The notes under the pieces: generated by a model
The model's database searches: none
Told to the model about the DNA's origin: nothing
What the model saw: the letters and a program-made list of their open reading frames with translations, nothing else
Program-made: the position numbers and the translations under genes
Shown here: in pieces, positions 25,743 to 34,225 of the stretch
How positions within the stretch are numbered: position 1 is the first letter of the stretch
Layout of the letters: each line of letters begins with the position of its first letter
NCBI GenBank assembly: GCA_044432805.1
Contig: JAWXUI010000003.1
Location: 51,434 to 115,433, forward strand
DNA length: 64,000 nucleotides
Source: CAYJEO01 sp044432805
GTDB taxonomy: Bacteria > Bacillota_I > Bacilli_A > RF39 > UBA660
Direction of reading: 5' to 3'

Positions 25743-26462
25743 ATGGAAGTTAAAAATTATTTGCTTGGTTATAAAAATTTATATATAATGCAAAATACAG
25801 AAATGTTTAATTTTTCTATCGATTCAGTTCTATTACCTAATTTTGCTACAATAACAAAAAAAACAAAAAAAATTTTAGATATAGGTACAGGAAATGCACC
25901 TATACCAATCATACTTTCTACTAAAACTAAAGCAAAAATAACCGCCATAGAAATACAAAGAGATGTTTATAAATTAGCAAAAAAATCTCTAGAACTTAAC
26001 AAATTAGAAGAAAAAATAGAATTATTAAATGAGGATATAATTGATTATGCAAAAGAATGTCCGACAGATACATTCGATTTAATAACGTGTAATCCTCCGT
26101 TTTTTAAATTAAATTCTGCTAGCAAATTAAATGATAATGATTATAAAACAATTGCTCGTCATGAAATAAAATTAAATATCTTTCAAGTATGCGAAATAGC
26201 AAAAAAATTATTAAAAAATAACGGTTATTTAGCTATAGTTCATAGGAGCGATAGAATGATGGATATAGTAACGGCAATGAGAAGTAATAATATTGAACCT
26301 AAAACTATACAGTTTGTTTATCCAAAAAACACTGAAAATTCTAATGCTATTTTAATTGAAGGAATAAAGAATGCAAAACCAGGGCTAAAAATAAAACCAC
26401 CATTAGTAGTGCATAACGATAATGGTAAATATACAAAAGAAATAGAAAGTTATTTTAAATGA
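25743..26462 (+). CDS. tRNA1(Val) adenine-37 N6-methyltransferase family (YabB/TrmN6)
   Basis: SAM-dependent methyltransferase (239 aa) with motif I LDIGTGNAPIPIIL, acidic motif II (TAIEIQRD) and the catalytic N-P-P-[FY] as CNPPFFK, typical of N6-adenine methylation. Synteny ricT-yabB-rsmI matches Bacillus. Exact tRNA target inferred from family. It has a TGA stop, evidence for standard code. Confidence 0.85.
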   Translation: MEVKNYLLGYKNLYIMQNTEMFNFSIDSVLLPNFATITKKTKKILDIGTGNAPIPIILSTKTKAKITAIEIQRDVYKLAKKSLELNKLEEKIELLNEDIIDYAKECPTDTFDLITCNPPFFKLNSASKLNDNDYKTIARHEIKLNIFQVCEIAKKLLKNNGYLAIVHRSDRMMDIVTAMRSNNIEPKTIQFVYPKNTENSNAILIEGIKNAKPGLKIKPPLVVHNDNGKYTKEIESYFK

Positions 26463-26469
26463 GGTAAAT

Positions 26470-27303
26470 ATGTCGCAAAAAAGTTATGATAATACACCAA
26501 CGTTATATTTAATACCAACACCAATTGGTAATATGCAAGATATAACATTGAGAGCTATAGAAACATTTAAATTCGTTGATGTAGTGTTCACAGAAGATAC
26601 AAGAGATACAGGATTGCTATTGAACCAACTTGAAATAAAAAAGAAAATGGTTCCTAGTCATAAATTTAATGAAGAAATCAGTAAAAATAAAATGCTAGAA
26701 TATCTAAAAAACGGACAAAATGTAGGATTAGCTAGTGATAGAGGAACACCAGCGATAAGTGACCCTGGATATATTTTAGTAAAACATGCAATTGATAATG
26801 GATTTAATGTTGTATCATTACCGGGTGCAACAGCGCTTATTCCAGCGTTGATTATGTCAGGAATAAATCCACAACCATTTCTATTTTACGGGTTTCTTAA
26901 CAATAAGGAAGGTAAAAAAACAGAAGAACTTCTTGAATTAAAAAATAATAAATCAACACTTATTTTTTACGAATCACCACATAGAATAGAAAAAACTCTT
27001 GAAATTATGCAAAAAAGTTTAGGAAATAGAAACATAAGTATTTCCCGGGAAATATCAAAAAAATACGAAGAAGTTTATAGAGGCACAATAAACCTTGTCA
27101 AACAAGAAGTAGAAAATGTTAAGGGTGAGTTAGTAATAGTCGTTGAAGGAAATTTAGAAAAACAAAATTTTGATAATATAACCGTAATTGAGCACGTTAA
27201 TTTGTTCATAAAAGAAGGAAAAACAAAAAATGATGCTATAAAATTAGTTGCAAAAGAAAGAAATGTTCCAAAAAGTGAAATTTACAACCAATATATTAAA
27301 TAA
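26470..27303 (+). CDS. rsmI: 16S rRNA 2'-O-methyltransferase RsmI
   Basis: Makes Cm1402 in 16S rRNA (277 aa). Tetrapyrrole-methylase fold: TLYLIPTPIGNMQDITLRA at the start, FTEDTRDT, GTPAISDPG, LPGATALIPALIMSG. A perfect Noc-binding palindrome lies inside the gene at 27040-27053, encoding IS-R-E in NISISREISKK. Confidence 0.95.
   Translation: MSQKSYDNTPTLYLIPTPIGNMQDITLRAIETFKFVDVVFTEDTRDTGLLLNQLEIKKKMVPSHKFNEEISKNKMLEYLKNGQNVGLASDRGTPAISDPGYILVKHAIDNGFNVVSLPGATALIPALIMSGINPQPFLFYGFLNNKEGKKTEELLELKNNKSTLIFYESPHRIEKTLEIMQKSLGNRNISISREISKKYEEVYRGTINLVKQEVENVKGELVIVVEGNLEKQNFDNITVIEHVNLFIKEGKTKNDAIKLVAKERNVPKSEIYNQYIK
27040..27053. promoter_or_regulatory. Noc-binding-site palindrome within rsmI
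   Basis: ATTTCCCGGGAAAT, an exact match to the known Noc site, in the coding sequence of rsmI. Such a 14-mer is improbable by chance in DNA of this base composition. Confidence 0.75.
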
Positions 27304-27312
27304 AAATAAAGA

Positions 27313-27340
27313 AAAAATATTTCCCGGGAAATATTTTTGT
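27313..27340 (+). terminator. Hairpin between rsmI and pth, containing a Noc-binding site
   Basis: Perfect palindrome with 13-bp arms (27313-27338) centred on ATTTCCCGGGAAAT (27319-27332), ending in TTTTT. It could end rsmI transcripts and bind Noc. It lies 20 bp before pth, inside its leader if transcription reads through. Confidence 0.7.
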
Positions 27341-27357
27341 TGTAAGGAGACGATAAA

Positions 27358-27918
27358 ATGAAATTAATTGTAGGATTGGGAAATCCGGGAAATGAATATA
27401 ATAGAACGAGACACAACGTAGGATTCGAAATTTTAGATAATTATGCAAAAAAACATAATTTCGAAATAAAAAAAGAAAAATTTAACGGATTATATGAAAA
27501 TATAGAAATAAATCATGAAAAAATTATATTTTTAAAACCACAAAGTTTTATGAACTTATCAGGAACTGTAGTGAAAAAATATTTAGACTACTTCAAAATA
27601 GGAAATGAAGACCTTTTAGTTATTCACGATGATTTAGATATTTCTTTGGGAAATATTAAATTAAAGGAAAAAGGAAGATGTGCTGGACATAATGGCTTAA
27701 GAAATATAGAACAATGTATAAATTCACAAGAATTTAAAAGAATAAAAATAGGTATCTCTAGAAATGATAATATAAAATCGCATGTTTTAGGTAAATTTTC
27801 GGTGGATGAGCAAAAAAAAATAGATAATATTGTTCCAAAGTTATTTGAAATTATAGATTTATTTAATATTGAAAAATTTGACAATATTATGAATAAATAT
27901 AATATAAAGAACAATTAG
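27358..27918 (+). CDS. pth: Peptidyl-tRNA hydrolase
   Basis: Releases peptides from dropped-off peptidyl-tRNA (186 aa). Motifs GLGNPGNEYNRTRHNVGFEILD (catalytic His in RHNVG), KPQSFMNLSG, VIHDDLDI and CAGHNGLRNI. Ribosome site AAGGAG. Adjacent to mfd, as in Bacillus. Confidence 0.96.
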   Translation: MKLIVGLGNPGNEYNRTRHNVGFEILDNYAKKHNFEIKKEKFNGLYENIEINHEKIIFLKPQSFMNLSGTVVKKYLDYFKIGNEDLLVIHDDLDISLGNIKLKEKGRCAGHNGLRNIEQCINSQEFKRIKIGISRNDNIKSHVLGKFSVDEQKKIDNIVPKLFEIIDLFNIEKFDNIMNKYNIKNN

Positions 27919-27931
27919 AAAGAAAAAAGTT

Positions 27932-30900
27932 ATGTTTGAAAAAATATTTGAAGAAGAAAAAGCAAAAAACATTATAGGTATAACAGATGAATTAAAGTGT
28001 ATATATATAAATAAACTATTTAAAAATAACAAATCAAAATTAGTTGTAACAAACACCTTGTATGAAGCTAATAAATTGTATAAATCCATTTCAAATTATC
28101 AAAAAAATGTTTACTTATTTCCAATGGATGATTTTTTAACAAGCGAAGCATTAGCAATATCACCTGAATTACTTTATAATAGATTAAATACTATAAAAGA
28201 AATATTAGGTAATAAACAAATAATAGTCGTTACTAATTTAATGGGATATTTAAGATATTTACCAAAAAAAGACACATTTGAAAAGTCAAAAATAAAGTTA
28301 GAATTAAATCAAACTATAGAACCGAGTACTTTAATAAAGGAATTATTTGATATAGGATATAATAAAGAAATAACTTTAAATAAAACCGGAGACATTGCAA
28401 TTCGGGGTTTTGTCGTGGATATATTTCCGTCTAATGAACAAAATCCAATTAGAATAGAATTTTTTGGAGATGAAATAACTTCAATTAGAACATTTGACAT
28501 AAATACTCAGTTAACAATAAAGGAAATTAAAGATATAATAGTCTTTCCAAATGCTGAATATATAAATAGAGAAACTCCAGAAACAAAATATAAAAATATT
28601 ATTAATAAAGAAGGTAAAAATAATATAACTACGTATTTTAACGAAGTAGAAACAATATATATTAATTTACACGAAATAAAAAACTCATATAAAAATTTAT
28701 TAGAAGAAATGATTGAATATAAAGAGCAAAATAATGATAAAGATTTTAATTATATGAATTTTTTCGAAGAATTGTATATTGACGCTTATGTTTTAGAAAC
28801 AAATCATAATATAACAAATGAAATATATTCAAACTACGAATCCAAAACAATCGAACCATTTACAAACAATCTAGAACTGTCAAAACAGAGATTAGTAAAA
28901 TATTTAACTAAGAATAGAGTTATTATTTGTTTAAGCAACAAATATATAATCAATAATTTAATAGATAAATTTGGAGATATAGCAATATTTACAGATGAAA
29001 ATAATATAGAAGTGTCTAAAATAAATTTAATCATTAAAAATATAGAAAATGGATTCTATTTAAATAATTTAATGGTAATAAGCGAAAATGAAATATTAAA
29101 TAAAAAATGCGAAAGAAATAATTACAAATCAAATTTTAAAATAGGATCAAAAATCAAAAATATTTCAAAATTAGAAATAGGTGATTTTATAGTTCATAGT
29201 AATCATGGAATTGGAAAATATTTAGGTATAAAGAAGATAAGCAAAAATAATTTAGAAAAAGATTATATTGAATTATTATATAAAAATGATGATAAATTAT
29301 ACATACCTGTTGAAAAAATAGATACAATATTTAAATATTCATCAAAAGAAGGAATGACACCACCTCTAAATAATTTAAATGGAGTTGAATGGCAAAAAAC
29401 AAAATTAAAAACTAAAAAACGAATAGAAGAAATGACCATGGAATTACTAGATTTATACGCAAAAAGGGAAGCAGCGATAGGGTTTCAATTTTTGAAAGAT
29501 GATGAAAATCAAGTTTTATTTGAAAGTCAGTTTAGATATAAAGAAACACCGGATCAAAATAGAGTTATAAATGAAATAAAAGAAGACATGCAAAAATCCA
29601 GACCAATGGATAGACTACTTTGTGGAGATGTAGGTTATGGAAAAACAGAAGTTGCATTTCGAGCAATAATGAAAGCGATACTCTCAAATAAACAAGCTGC
29701 TATACTGTGCCCAACAACAATATTGTCAAAACAACATTTTGATAATGCGATTGAAAGATTCAAAACATTTCCGATAAATATAAGTGTAATAAATCGTTTT
29801 TTAAAAACAAAGGAATTAAACAAAGAAATCGATAAAATAAAAGAAGGAAAAGTAGATTTGATAATAGGTACCCATAGAATATTAAGTGATGATATTAAAT
29901 TTAAAGATTTAGGATTATTAGTTATAGATGAAGAACAAAGATTTGGAGTTAAACACAAAGAAAAGATAAAACAATTAAAAAATAATATAGACGTCTTAAC
30001 TTTGTCAGCTACTCCAATCCCAAGGACTTTACAAATGTCTATGACAGGAGTAAGAAATTTGTCATTAATTGAAACTCCGCCAGTAAATAAATTACCAATA
30101 TCAACTTATGTAATGGCAGAGAATAATCAAATAATAAAAGATGCCATTAATAAGGAATTAATAAGAAATGGTCAAGTATTTATTTTATATAATAGAATAG
30201 AAGATATTGAAAGCAAAAGACAAGAAATAAAAAATCTAGTTCCAGAAGCTAAAATAGCTATAGCTCATGGAAAACTAACAAAAGAAAAATTAGAAGAAAT
30301 AATGTTTGAATTTATAAACCATCATTATGATGTATTATTATGTACGACTATTATAGAAACAGGCATAGATATCCCAAGAGCAAATACATTAATTATATAT
30401 GATGCAGATAGATTTGGTTTATCTCAACTTTATCAAATAAGAGGAAGAGTTGGAAGATCAAATAGAATTGCATACTGTTATTTAATGTATGATAAAAGAA
30501 AAATATTATCTGAAATTGCAACGAAAAGATTGAATGTCATAAAAGATTTTACTCAATTAGGAAGTGGATTTGCTATTGCAATGCGTGATATGTCTTTAAG
30601 AGGTGCTGGTGATATTTTAGGTCAACAGCAAGCAGGGTTTATTGACTCTATTGGAACTGAATTATTTTTAAAGATGTTAAATGAAGAAATACAGAGACAA
30701 AAGGGTATAGAAATAAAAGAAGATGAAAATATATTACCATTAATAGATGTTTCAACAAGTATAAGTGATGATTATGTAATGGAAAGCGAATTAAAAATAG
30801 AAATACATAAACTAATTAATCAAATTAACGATAAAGAATCTTTAGAATTTATAAAAGAGCAAATAGAAGATAGATTCGGAAAAATAAGCGATGACATGAT

Positions 30901-31183
30901 AATATATATGCACCAAGAATGGTTTGAAAAATTATCTAAAGATATAAAAATAGAAAAAGTAAGCCAAAATAAGAATAGTGTAGAAATAACACTAAGCATA
31001 GAATTAACAAAAAAGATAGATGGGGAAAAACTTTTTATGGATGTTATGGATTTATCTAGGATGTTTAGATTTTCAATGAAATTTAATCGCCTAATTATAA
31101 CTCTAGACACTATAAAATTAGATAAACATTTTATATATTATTTAATTAATCTAGTAAAGATAATAAAAAATTCAATTAACTAA
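27932..31183 (+). CDS. mfd: Transcription-repair coupling factor Mfd
   Basis: SF2 translocase that removes stalled RNA polymerase and recruits UvrA (1083 aa). N-terminal UvrB-like domain, RNAP-interaction domain (IGDFIVHSNHGIGKYLG), helicase motifs I GDVGYGKTEVAFRA, II DEEQRFG, III LSATPIPRTLQMS, and motif VI QIRGRVGRS. C-terminal UvrA-mimic domain at the end. About 100 residues shorter than Bacillus Mfd, with all motor motifs intact. Followed by a bidirectional terminator. Confidence 0.96.
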   Translation: MFEKIFEEEKAKNIIGITDELKCIYINKLFKNNKSKLVVTNTLYEANKLYKSISNYQKNVYLFPMDDFLTSEALAISPELLYNRLNTIKEILGNKQIIVVTNLMGYLRYLPKKDTFEKSKIKLELNQTIEPSTLIKELFDIGYNKEITLNKTGDIAIRGFVVDIFPSNEQNPIRIEFFGDEITSIRTFDINTQLTIKEIKDIIVFPNAEYINRETPETKYKNIINKEGKNNITTYFNEVETIYINLHEIKNSYKNLLEEMIEYKEQNNDKDFNYMNFFEELYIDAYVLETNHNITNEIYSNYESKTIEPFTNNLELSKQRLVKYLTKNRVIICLSNKYIINNLIDKFGDIAIFTDENNIEVSKINLIIKNIENGFYLNNLMVISENEILNKKCERNNYKSNFKIGSKIKNISKLEIGDFIVHSNHGIGKYLGIKKISKNNLEKDYIELLYKNDDKLYIPVEKIDTIFKYSSKEGMTPPLNNLNGVEWQKTKLKTKKRIEEMTMELLDLYAKREAAIGFQFLKDDENQVLFESQFRYKETPDQNRVINEIKEDMQKSRPMDRLLCGDVGYGKTEVAFRAIMKAILSNKQAAILCPTTILSKQHFDNAIERFKTFPINISVINRFLKTKELNKEIDKIKEGKVDLIIGTHRILSDDIKFKDLGLLVIDEEQRFGVKHKEKIKQLKNNIDVLTLSATPIPRTLQMSMTGVRNLSLIETPPVNKLPISTYVMAENNQIIKDAINKELIRNGQVFILYNRIEDIESKRQEIKNLVPEAKIAIAHGKLTKEKLEEIMFEFINHHYDVLLCTTIIETGIDIPRANTLIIYDADRFGLSQLYQIRGRVGRSNRIAYCYLMYDKRKILSEIATKRLNVIKDFTQLGSGFAIAMRDMSLRGAGDILGQQQAGFIDSIGTELFLKMLNEEIQRQKGIEIKEDENILPLIDVSTSISDDYVMESELKIEIHKLINQINDKESLEFIKEQIEDRFGKISDDMIIYMHQEWFEKLSKDIKIEKVSQNKNSVEITLSIELTKKIDGEKLFMDVMDLSRMFRFSMKFNRLIITLDTIKLDKHFIYYLINLVKIIKNSIN

Positions 31184-31210
31184 AAAAAAGGAACCTAAAG
31201 AGGTTCTTTT
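31183..31210. terminator. Bidirectional terminator between mfd and ppaC
   Basis: GAACCT/AGGTTC stem (31191-31206) with A-run before and T-run after; works for convergent mfd and ppaC transcripts. Confidence 0.8.
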
Positions 31211-32837
31211 AATCTATTTTATTTTCTAAAATATAAGGAATAACTTGTAATTTTCTTGAAACGACACCGGGCAGAAATGTTCCTTGTTTAATTTCTTTCA
31301 AATTAAAACTTTTTTCTAACAATTCTTTAGCAGAATTATTGAATAAGACATAAGAACCATTATTTAAAATATCAGTTATAAATAGGGCAGTAAGAACTTG
31401 TTCATTATGGATACTAATAGATTCAATTGTTTTAATAAAGTCTTCTTTGTTCTCTAAAATTTCTTCTGGAACAGTTGTACTAATTTGTCCTATTCCTATT
31501 TTCGAATTAAACAATGGGTAAATTTTATAATCTTGGTGTATAATTTCATCTACTGACTTATCTTTTAAAGTGGAACCAGCTTTTATTAATTTGAAACCAT
31601 ATTCTTTATAATCGATGCCAGCTATTTTTGATAATTTTTCTACAGCATCAATATCTAATTTAGTAGTGGTTGGAGATTTTAAAATTAATGTATCAGAAAT
31701 AATGCCAGATACCATTAATCCCGCTATATTTGATGGTATATTAATGTTATTTTCATTAAATATTTGGAAAATAATAGTGTTGGTAGACCCAACCGGCATA
31801 TTTCTAAAACTAATAGGCATAGTAGTTGCAATATTACCAATATTATGGTGATCAATTACTTCTAAAATTTCAGCTTCTTCAATTCCTTCTATAGATTGAG
31901 AAATAGTATTATGATCAACTAAAATAACTTTCTTTTTATTTATTTCATTTAAATCAGACAACCTTATAATACCATAGCATTTATTTTGCTTATCTATAAC
32001 AGGATAATAACTGTGTTTTGTTTTGTTTGCCAAAGCAATAAAGTCACTTACATTATCTAAAATATCAACAGTTTTATAATCAAACTTAGATGAAATAGTA
32101 CTTATTCTATTAGATAAACTTATAATTTTAGAAACCTTTAAAGTTAAAAGCGAAGTTTTTATAATATTTACTTTGTTCTTATAAGCGATTTCTATATGTT
32201 TTTCTTTTATTTGCGAATCACCAGTTAGTATTATAAGTTTAACTTTGCTATTAACTGCATATTCTATAATGCTATGTCTATCACCAACAATTAAAATATC
32301 ATTTTCATCTAAATTGACATTTTCCATAAAAGTTGTACTCTTTAATGAAGCAATTACCAAATTACCTTTAATGTTATTATCAAATTTTAAAACAGAAGTA
32401 GCGTTTAAAACATCTTTAATATCATCAAAATTAGTATCTAATTTATCATAATTACCTTCTAATTGATCTTTTGCAATTGATTTCATACTTAGAATTCCAT
32501 TAAAATTATTATCAACATCAACAACAGGTATTTTGCTCAAATTTTCTTTTTGCATCATTTGATAACCTTTAAAAATAGAAAAATTTTCATTTATAAAATA
32601 GTCTTTAACATAATTTACGTCTTTTAATTTAATCTTAACATCGTTTAAAAATTTTGGCTTATCTATTCCAAAATAATCAAGTGCAAAAGTTGATTCATTA
32701 TTAATGTCACTTATTGCAACTGCTTCAGTATTAAATCCTAGTTTGTTTTTTAGATATGATAAAGCAATTGAAGCACTTATACTATCCGTATCCGGTTTTC
32801 TATGTCCAAATATATATGTTTTTTCCAAAAATATCAC
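31209..32837 (-). CDS. ppaC: Mn-dependent inorganic pyrophosphatase with CBS-DRTGG regulatory insert
   Basis: Family II (DHH) pyrophosphatase (542 aa) that hydrolyses PPi. Active-site motifs: FGHRKPDTDSI at the N-terminus, VDHNTISQ and EVIDHHNIG. The C-terminal DHHA2 domain contains the R-K motif (VSRKLQVIP). Between them (about residues 70-300) sit two CBS domains split by a DRTGG domain (about residues 120-240), the regulatory form that senses adenine nucleotides and diadenosine polyphosphates in clostridia. Simple Bacillus PpaC is about 310 aa. Convergent with mfd. Confidence 0.93.
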   Translation of the reverse strand: MIFLEKTYIFGHRKPDTDSISASIALSYLKNKLGFNTEAVAISDINNESTFALDYFGIDKPKFLNDVKIKLKDVNYVKDYFINENFSIFKGYQMMQKENLSKIPVVDVDNNFNGILSMKSIAKDQLEGNYDKLDTNFDDIKDVLNATSVLKFDNNIKGNLVIASLKSTTFMENVNLDENDILIVGDRHSIIEYAVNSKVKLIILTGDSQIKEKHIEIAYKNKVNIIKTSLLTLKVSKIISLSNRISTISSKFDYKTVDILDNVSDFIALANKTKHSYYPVIDKQNKCYGIIRLSDLNEINKKKVILVDHNTISQSIEGIEEAEILEVIDHHNIGNIATTMPISFRNMPVGSTNTIIFQIFNENNINIPSNIAGLMVSGIISDTLILKSPTTTKLDIDAVEKLSKIAGIDYKEYGFKLIKAGSTLKDKSVDEIIHQDYKIYPLFNSKIGIGQISTTVPEEILENKEDFIKTIESISIHNEQVLTALFITDILNNGSYVLFNNSAKELLEKSFNLKEIKQGTFLPGVVSRKLQVIPYILENKID

Positions 32838-32878
32838 TCCAATTTCTAAAACATTATAGCATTATTTTAAAAAAAAAC

Positions 32879-32900
32879 AAAAAAACTTTTAATAAAGTTT
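32879..32900 (-). terminator. Terminator of the 33-kb coiled-coil gene
   Basis: AAACTTT/AAAGTTT stem (32883-32900) followed on the minus strand by a T-run; it overlaps the end of the gene. Confidence 0.6.
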
Positions 32901-33347
32901 CTTTTTTTTAAATTTTGATTCAAATAATTCTTTCAATTCACTGCAGTAATTAACTTTTTTTCTAGCTTTTTGAAGATCAGTGGAATATTTAAAATATATT
33001 TTATCAAAAGTAGAAACAGAAGCTAGTTTATTATTATGATATGCTTCATCACCTCTATAAAGTATGTTATTCATTCTTGCTTCTAAAGTTTCAATAGAAG
33101 ATGTAGCTGCACTAATACTTCTGTCAAGCATTTCGATATTAACTAAAAGTTCTTCCTCGCTATATTCATCCAAACTTTGCTCAATCAAAGCTTCGTTATT
33201 GTTTGTTTTTACATATAACAAACTCATTTTTTTAGTTATTTGTTCTAATTCAACACTAGAAATTGTAGGTTTATATTTTTCTTTAGAAAGTTCATCAATC
33301 ATCAAAAATAATTGAACTTGTTTATTTATAATTTCAGCCAAATCCAT
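32889..33347 (-). CDS. Uncharacterised helical protein
   Basis: Not recognised. 152 aa, charged, no membrane segment or signal peptide. Long stretches with heptad-like spacing (about residues 70-100, EELLVNIEMLDRSISAATSSIETLEARM) suggest coiled coil, and the C-terminus is Lys-rich. It has a good ribosome site (AAGGAG) and its own terminator, and is divergent from the spoVT-like gene, so it looks real. Function unknown; position between ppaC and spoVT gives no clear clue. Confidence 0.75.
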   Translation of the reverse strand: MDLAEIINKQVQLFLMIDELSKEKYKPTISSVELEQITKKMSLLYVKTNNNEALIEQSLDEYSEEELLVNIEMLDRSISAATSSIETLEARMNNILYRGDEAYHNNKLASVSTFDKIYFKYSTDLQKARKKVNYCSELKELFESKFKKKKLY

Positions 33348-33448
33348 GTCGCAACTCCTTTAAAATATATAATATAATATATATTTAAATAAGTAAAGTA
33401 TATATTTTTATAAAATGATAAAACTAAAAAAGAAAAAGGAGTAATATT

Positions 33449-33970
33449 ATGGGAACAGGAATAGTAAGAAGAGTAGATGAACTAGGTAGAATCGTGATAC
33501 CAAAAGAAATTAGAAAATCATTTAGAATAAAAGATGGTGAAACAGTAGAAATAAGTATAAATGACGAAGGAATTATATTAAAGAAACATTCTTTTTTAAA
33601 CAAAATAAATGACATAGCATCTTATTTAGTGTGCTCTATATATAATAATGTAAAACAAACAATAATAATAACGGACTTAAATAAAGTAATAGCATCTTCA
33701 AAAAATGTTAAAAATGATTATTTAAATAAAGAAATAAGTAATGAATTATTTAATATTATAAATAATAGAAAAGATATCTTAAATAATTATAATGAAAAAA
33801 TAAAAATAATTAATGAAAAAATACAAATCAACTATTATATTAGACCATTAATAGTAAATGGGGATGTTGTTGGATCGATTATATTATTTGATGATAATTT
33901 TATAAAAGAAGATACAATAAAAATTGTAACAATAGCGAATGACTTTTTAGAAAAATATCTTGAAATATAA
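33449..33970 (+). CDS. SpoVT-like AbrB-family transition regulator
   Basis: 173 aa. The N-terminal SpoVT-AbrB DNA-binding domain is clear: TGIVRRVDELGRIVIPKEIRKSFRI-type sequence, residues 3-50. The C-terminal ~115 residues fit the GAF-like domain of SpoVT, including DYLNKEISNELFNI and the RPLIVNGDVVGSIILF block, matching SpoVT's VGPIVANGDPIGAVVIF. In Bacillus spoVT follows mfd, as here with two genes between. SpoVT is a forespore regulator; in a probably non-sporing relative it likely controls other stationary-phase genes (inference). Confidence 0.85.
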   Translation: MGTGIVRRVDELGRIVIPKEIRKSFRIKDGETVEISINDEGIILKKHSFLNKINDIASYLVCSIYNNVKQTIIITDLNKVIASSKNVKNDYLNKEISNELFNIINNRKDILNNYNEKIKIINEKIQINYYIRPLIVNGDVVGSIILFDDNFIKEDTIKIVTIANDFLEKYLEI

Positions 33971-33988
33971 AGATAAATATGATATATT
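33960..33988 (+). promoter_or_regulatory. Promoter of the metG T-box transcript
   Basis: TTGAAA (33960-33965) and TATATT (33983-33988) with a 17-bp spacer; overlaps the end of the spoVT-like gene. Transcription should start near 33995. Confidence 0.65.
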
Positions 33989-33994
33989 AGTTTC

Positions 33995-34202
33995 ATAAAA
34001 ATTTTGAAAGAAAGAAATATATTATTCTTTTTAAAGAGAGTTTGTGAATGCTGAAAACAAATAAAAGAAAATATATTAAATGGTTCTGGAATCGCTTAAT
34101 CTAATAGGTTAAGACGTTTAATGCCCGTTAAGCATTTAAGGTGCATATTGCATAAATTAAGGTGGTACCACGTATTACACGTCCTTATCTGGAGGTGTTT
34201 TT
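33995..34202 (+). ncRNA. T-box riboswitch, methionine-specific, upstream of metG
   Basis: A tRNA-sensing leader. The T-box core AAGGTGGTACCACG lies at 34159-34172. The antiterminator pairs AAGG (34159) with CCTT (34183) and ACGT with ACGT, leaving the TGGTACC bulge. The alternative terminator pairs CACGTCC (34178-34184) with GGAGGTG (34191-34197), followed by five T. Stem I has the AGAGAG...GAATGCTGAAAAC pattern. An AUG at 34080-34082 is in the expected specifier place, and the TGGT bulge would match discriminator A73 of tRNA-Met. Uncharged tRNA-Met should allow metG expression. Confidence 0.88.
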
Positions 34203-34225
34203 ATATGCAAATAAAGGAGAATTTT

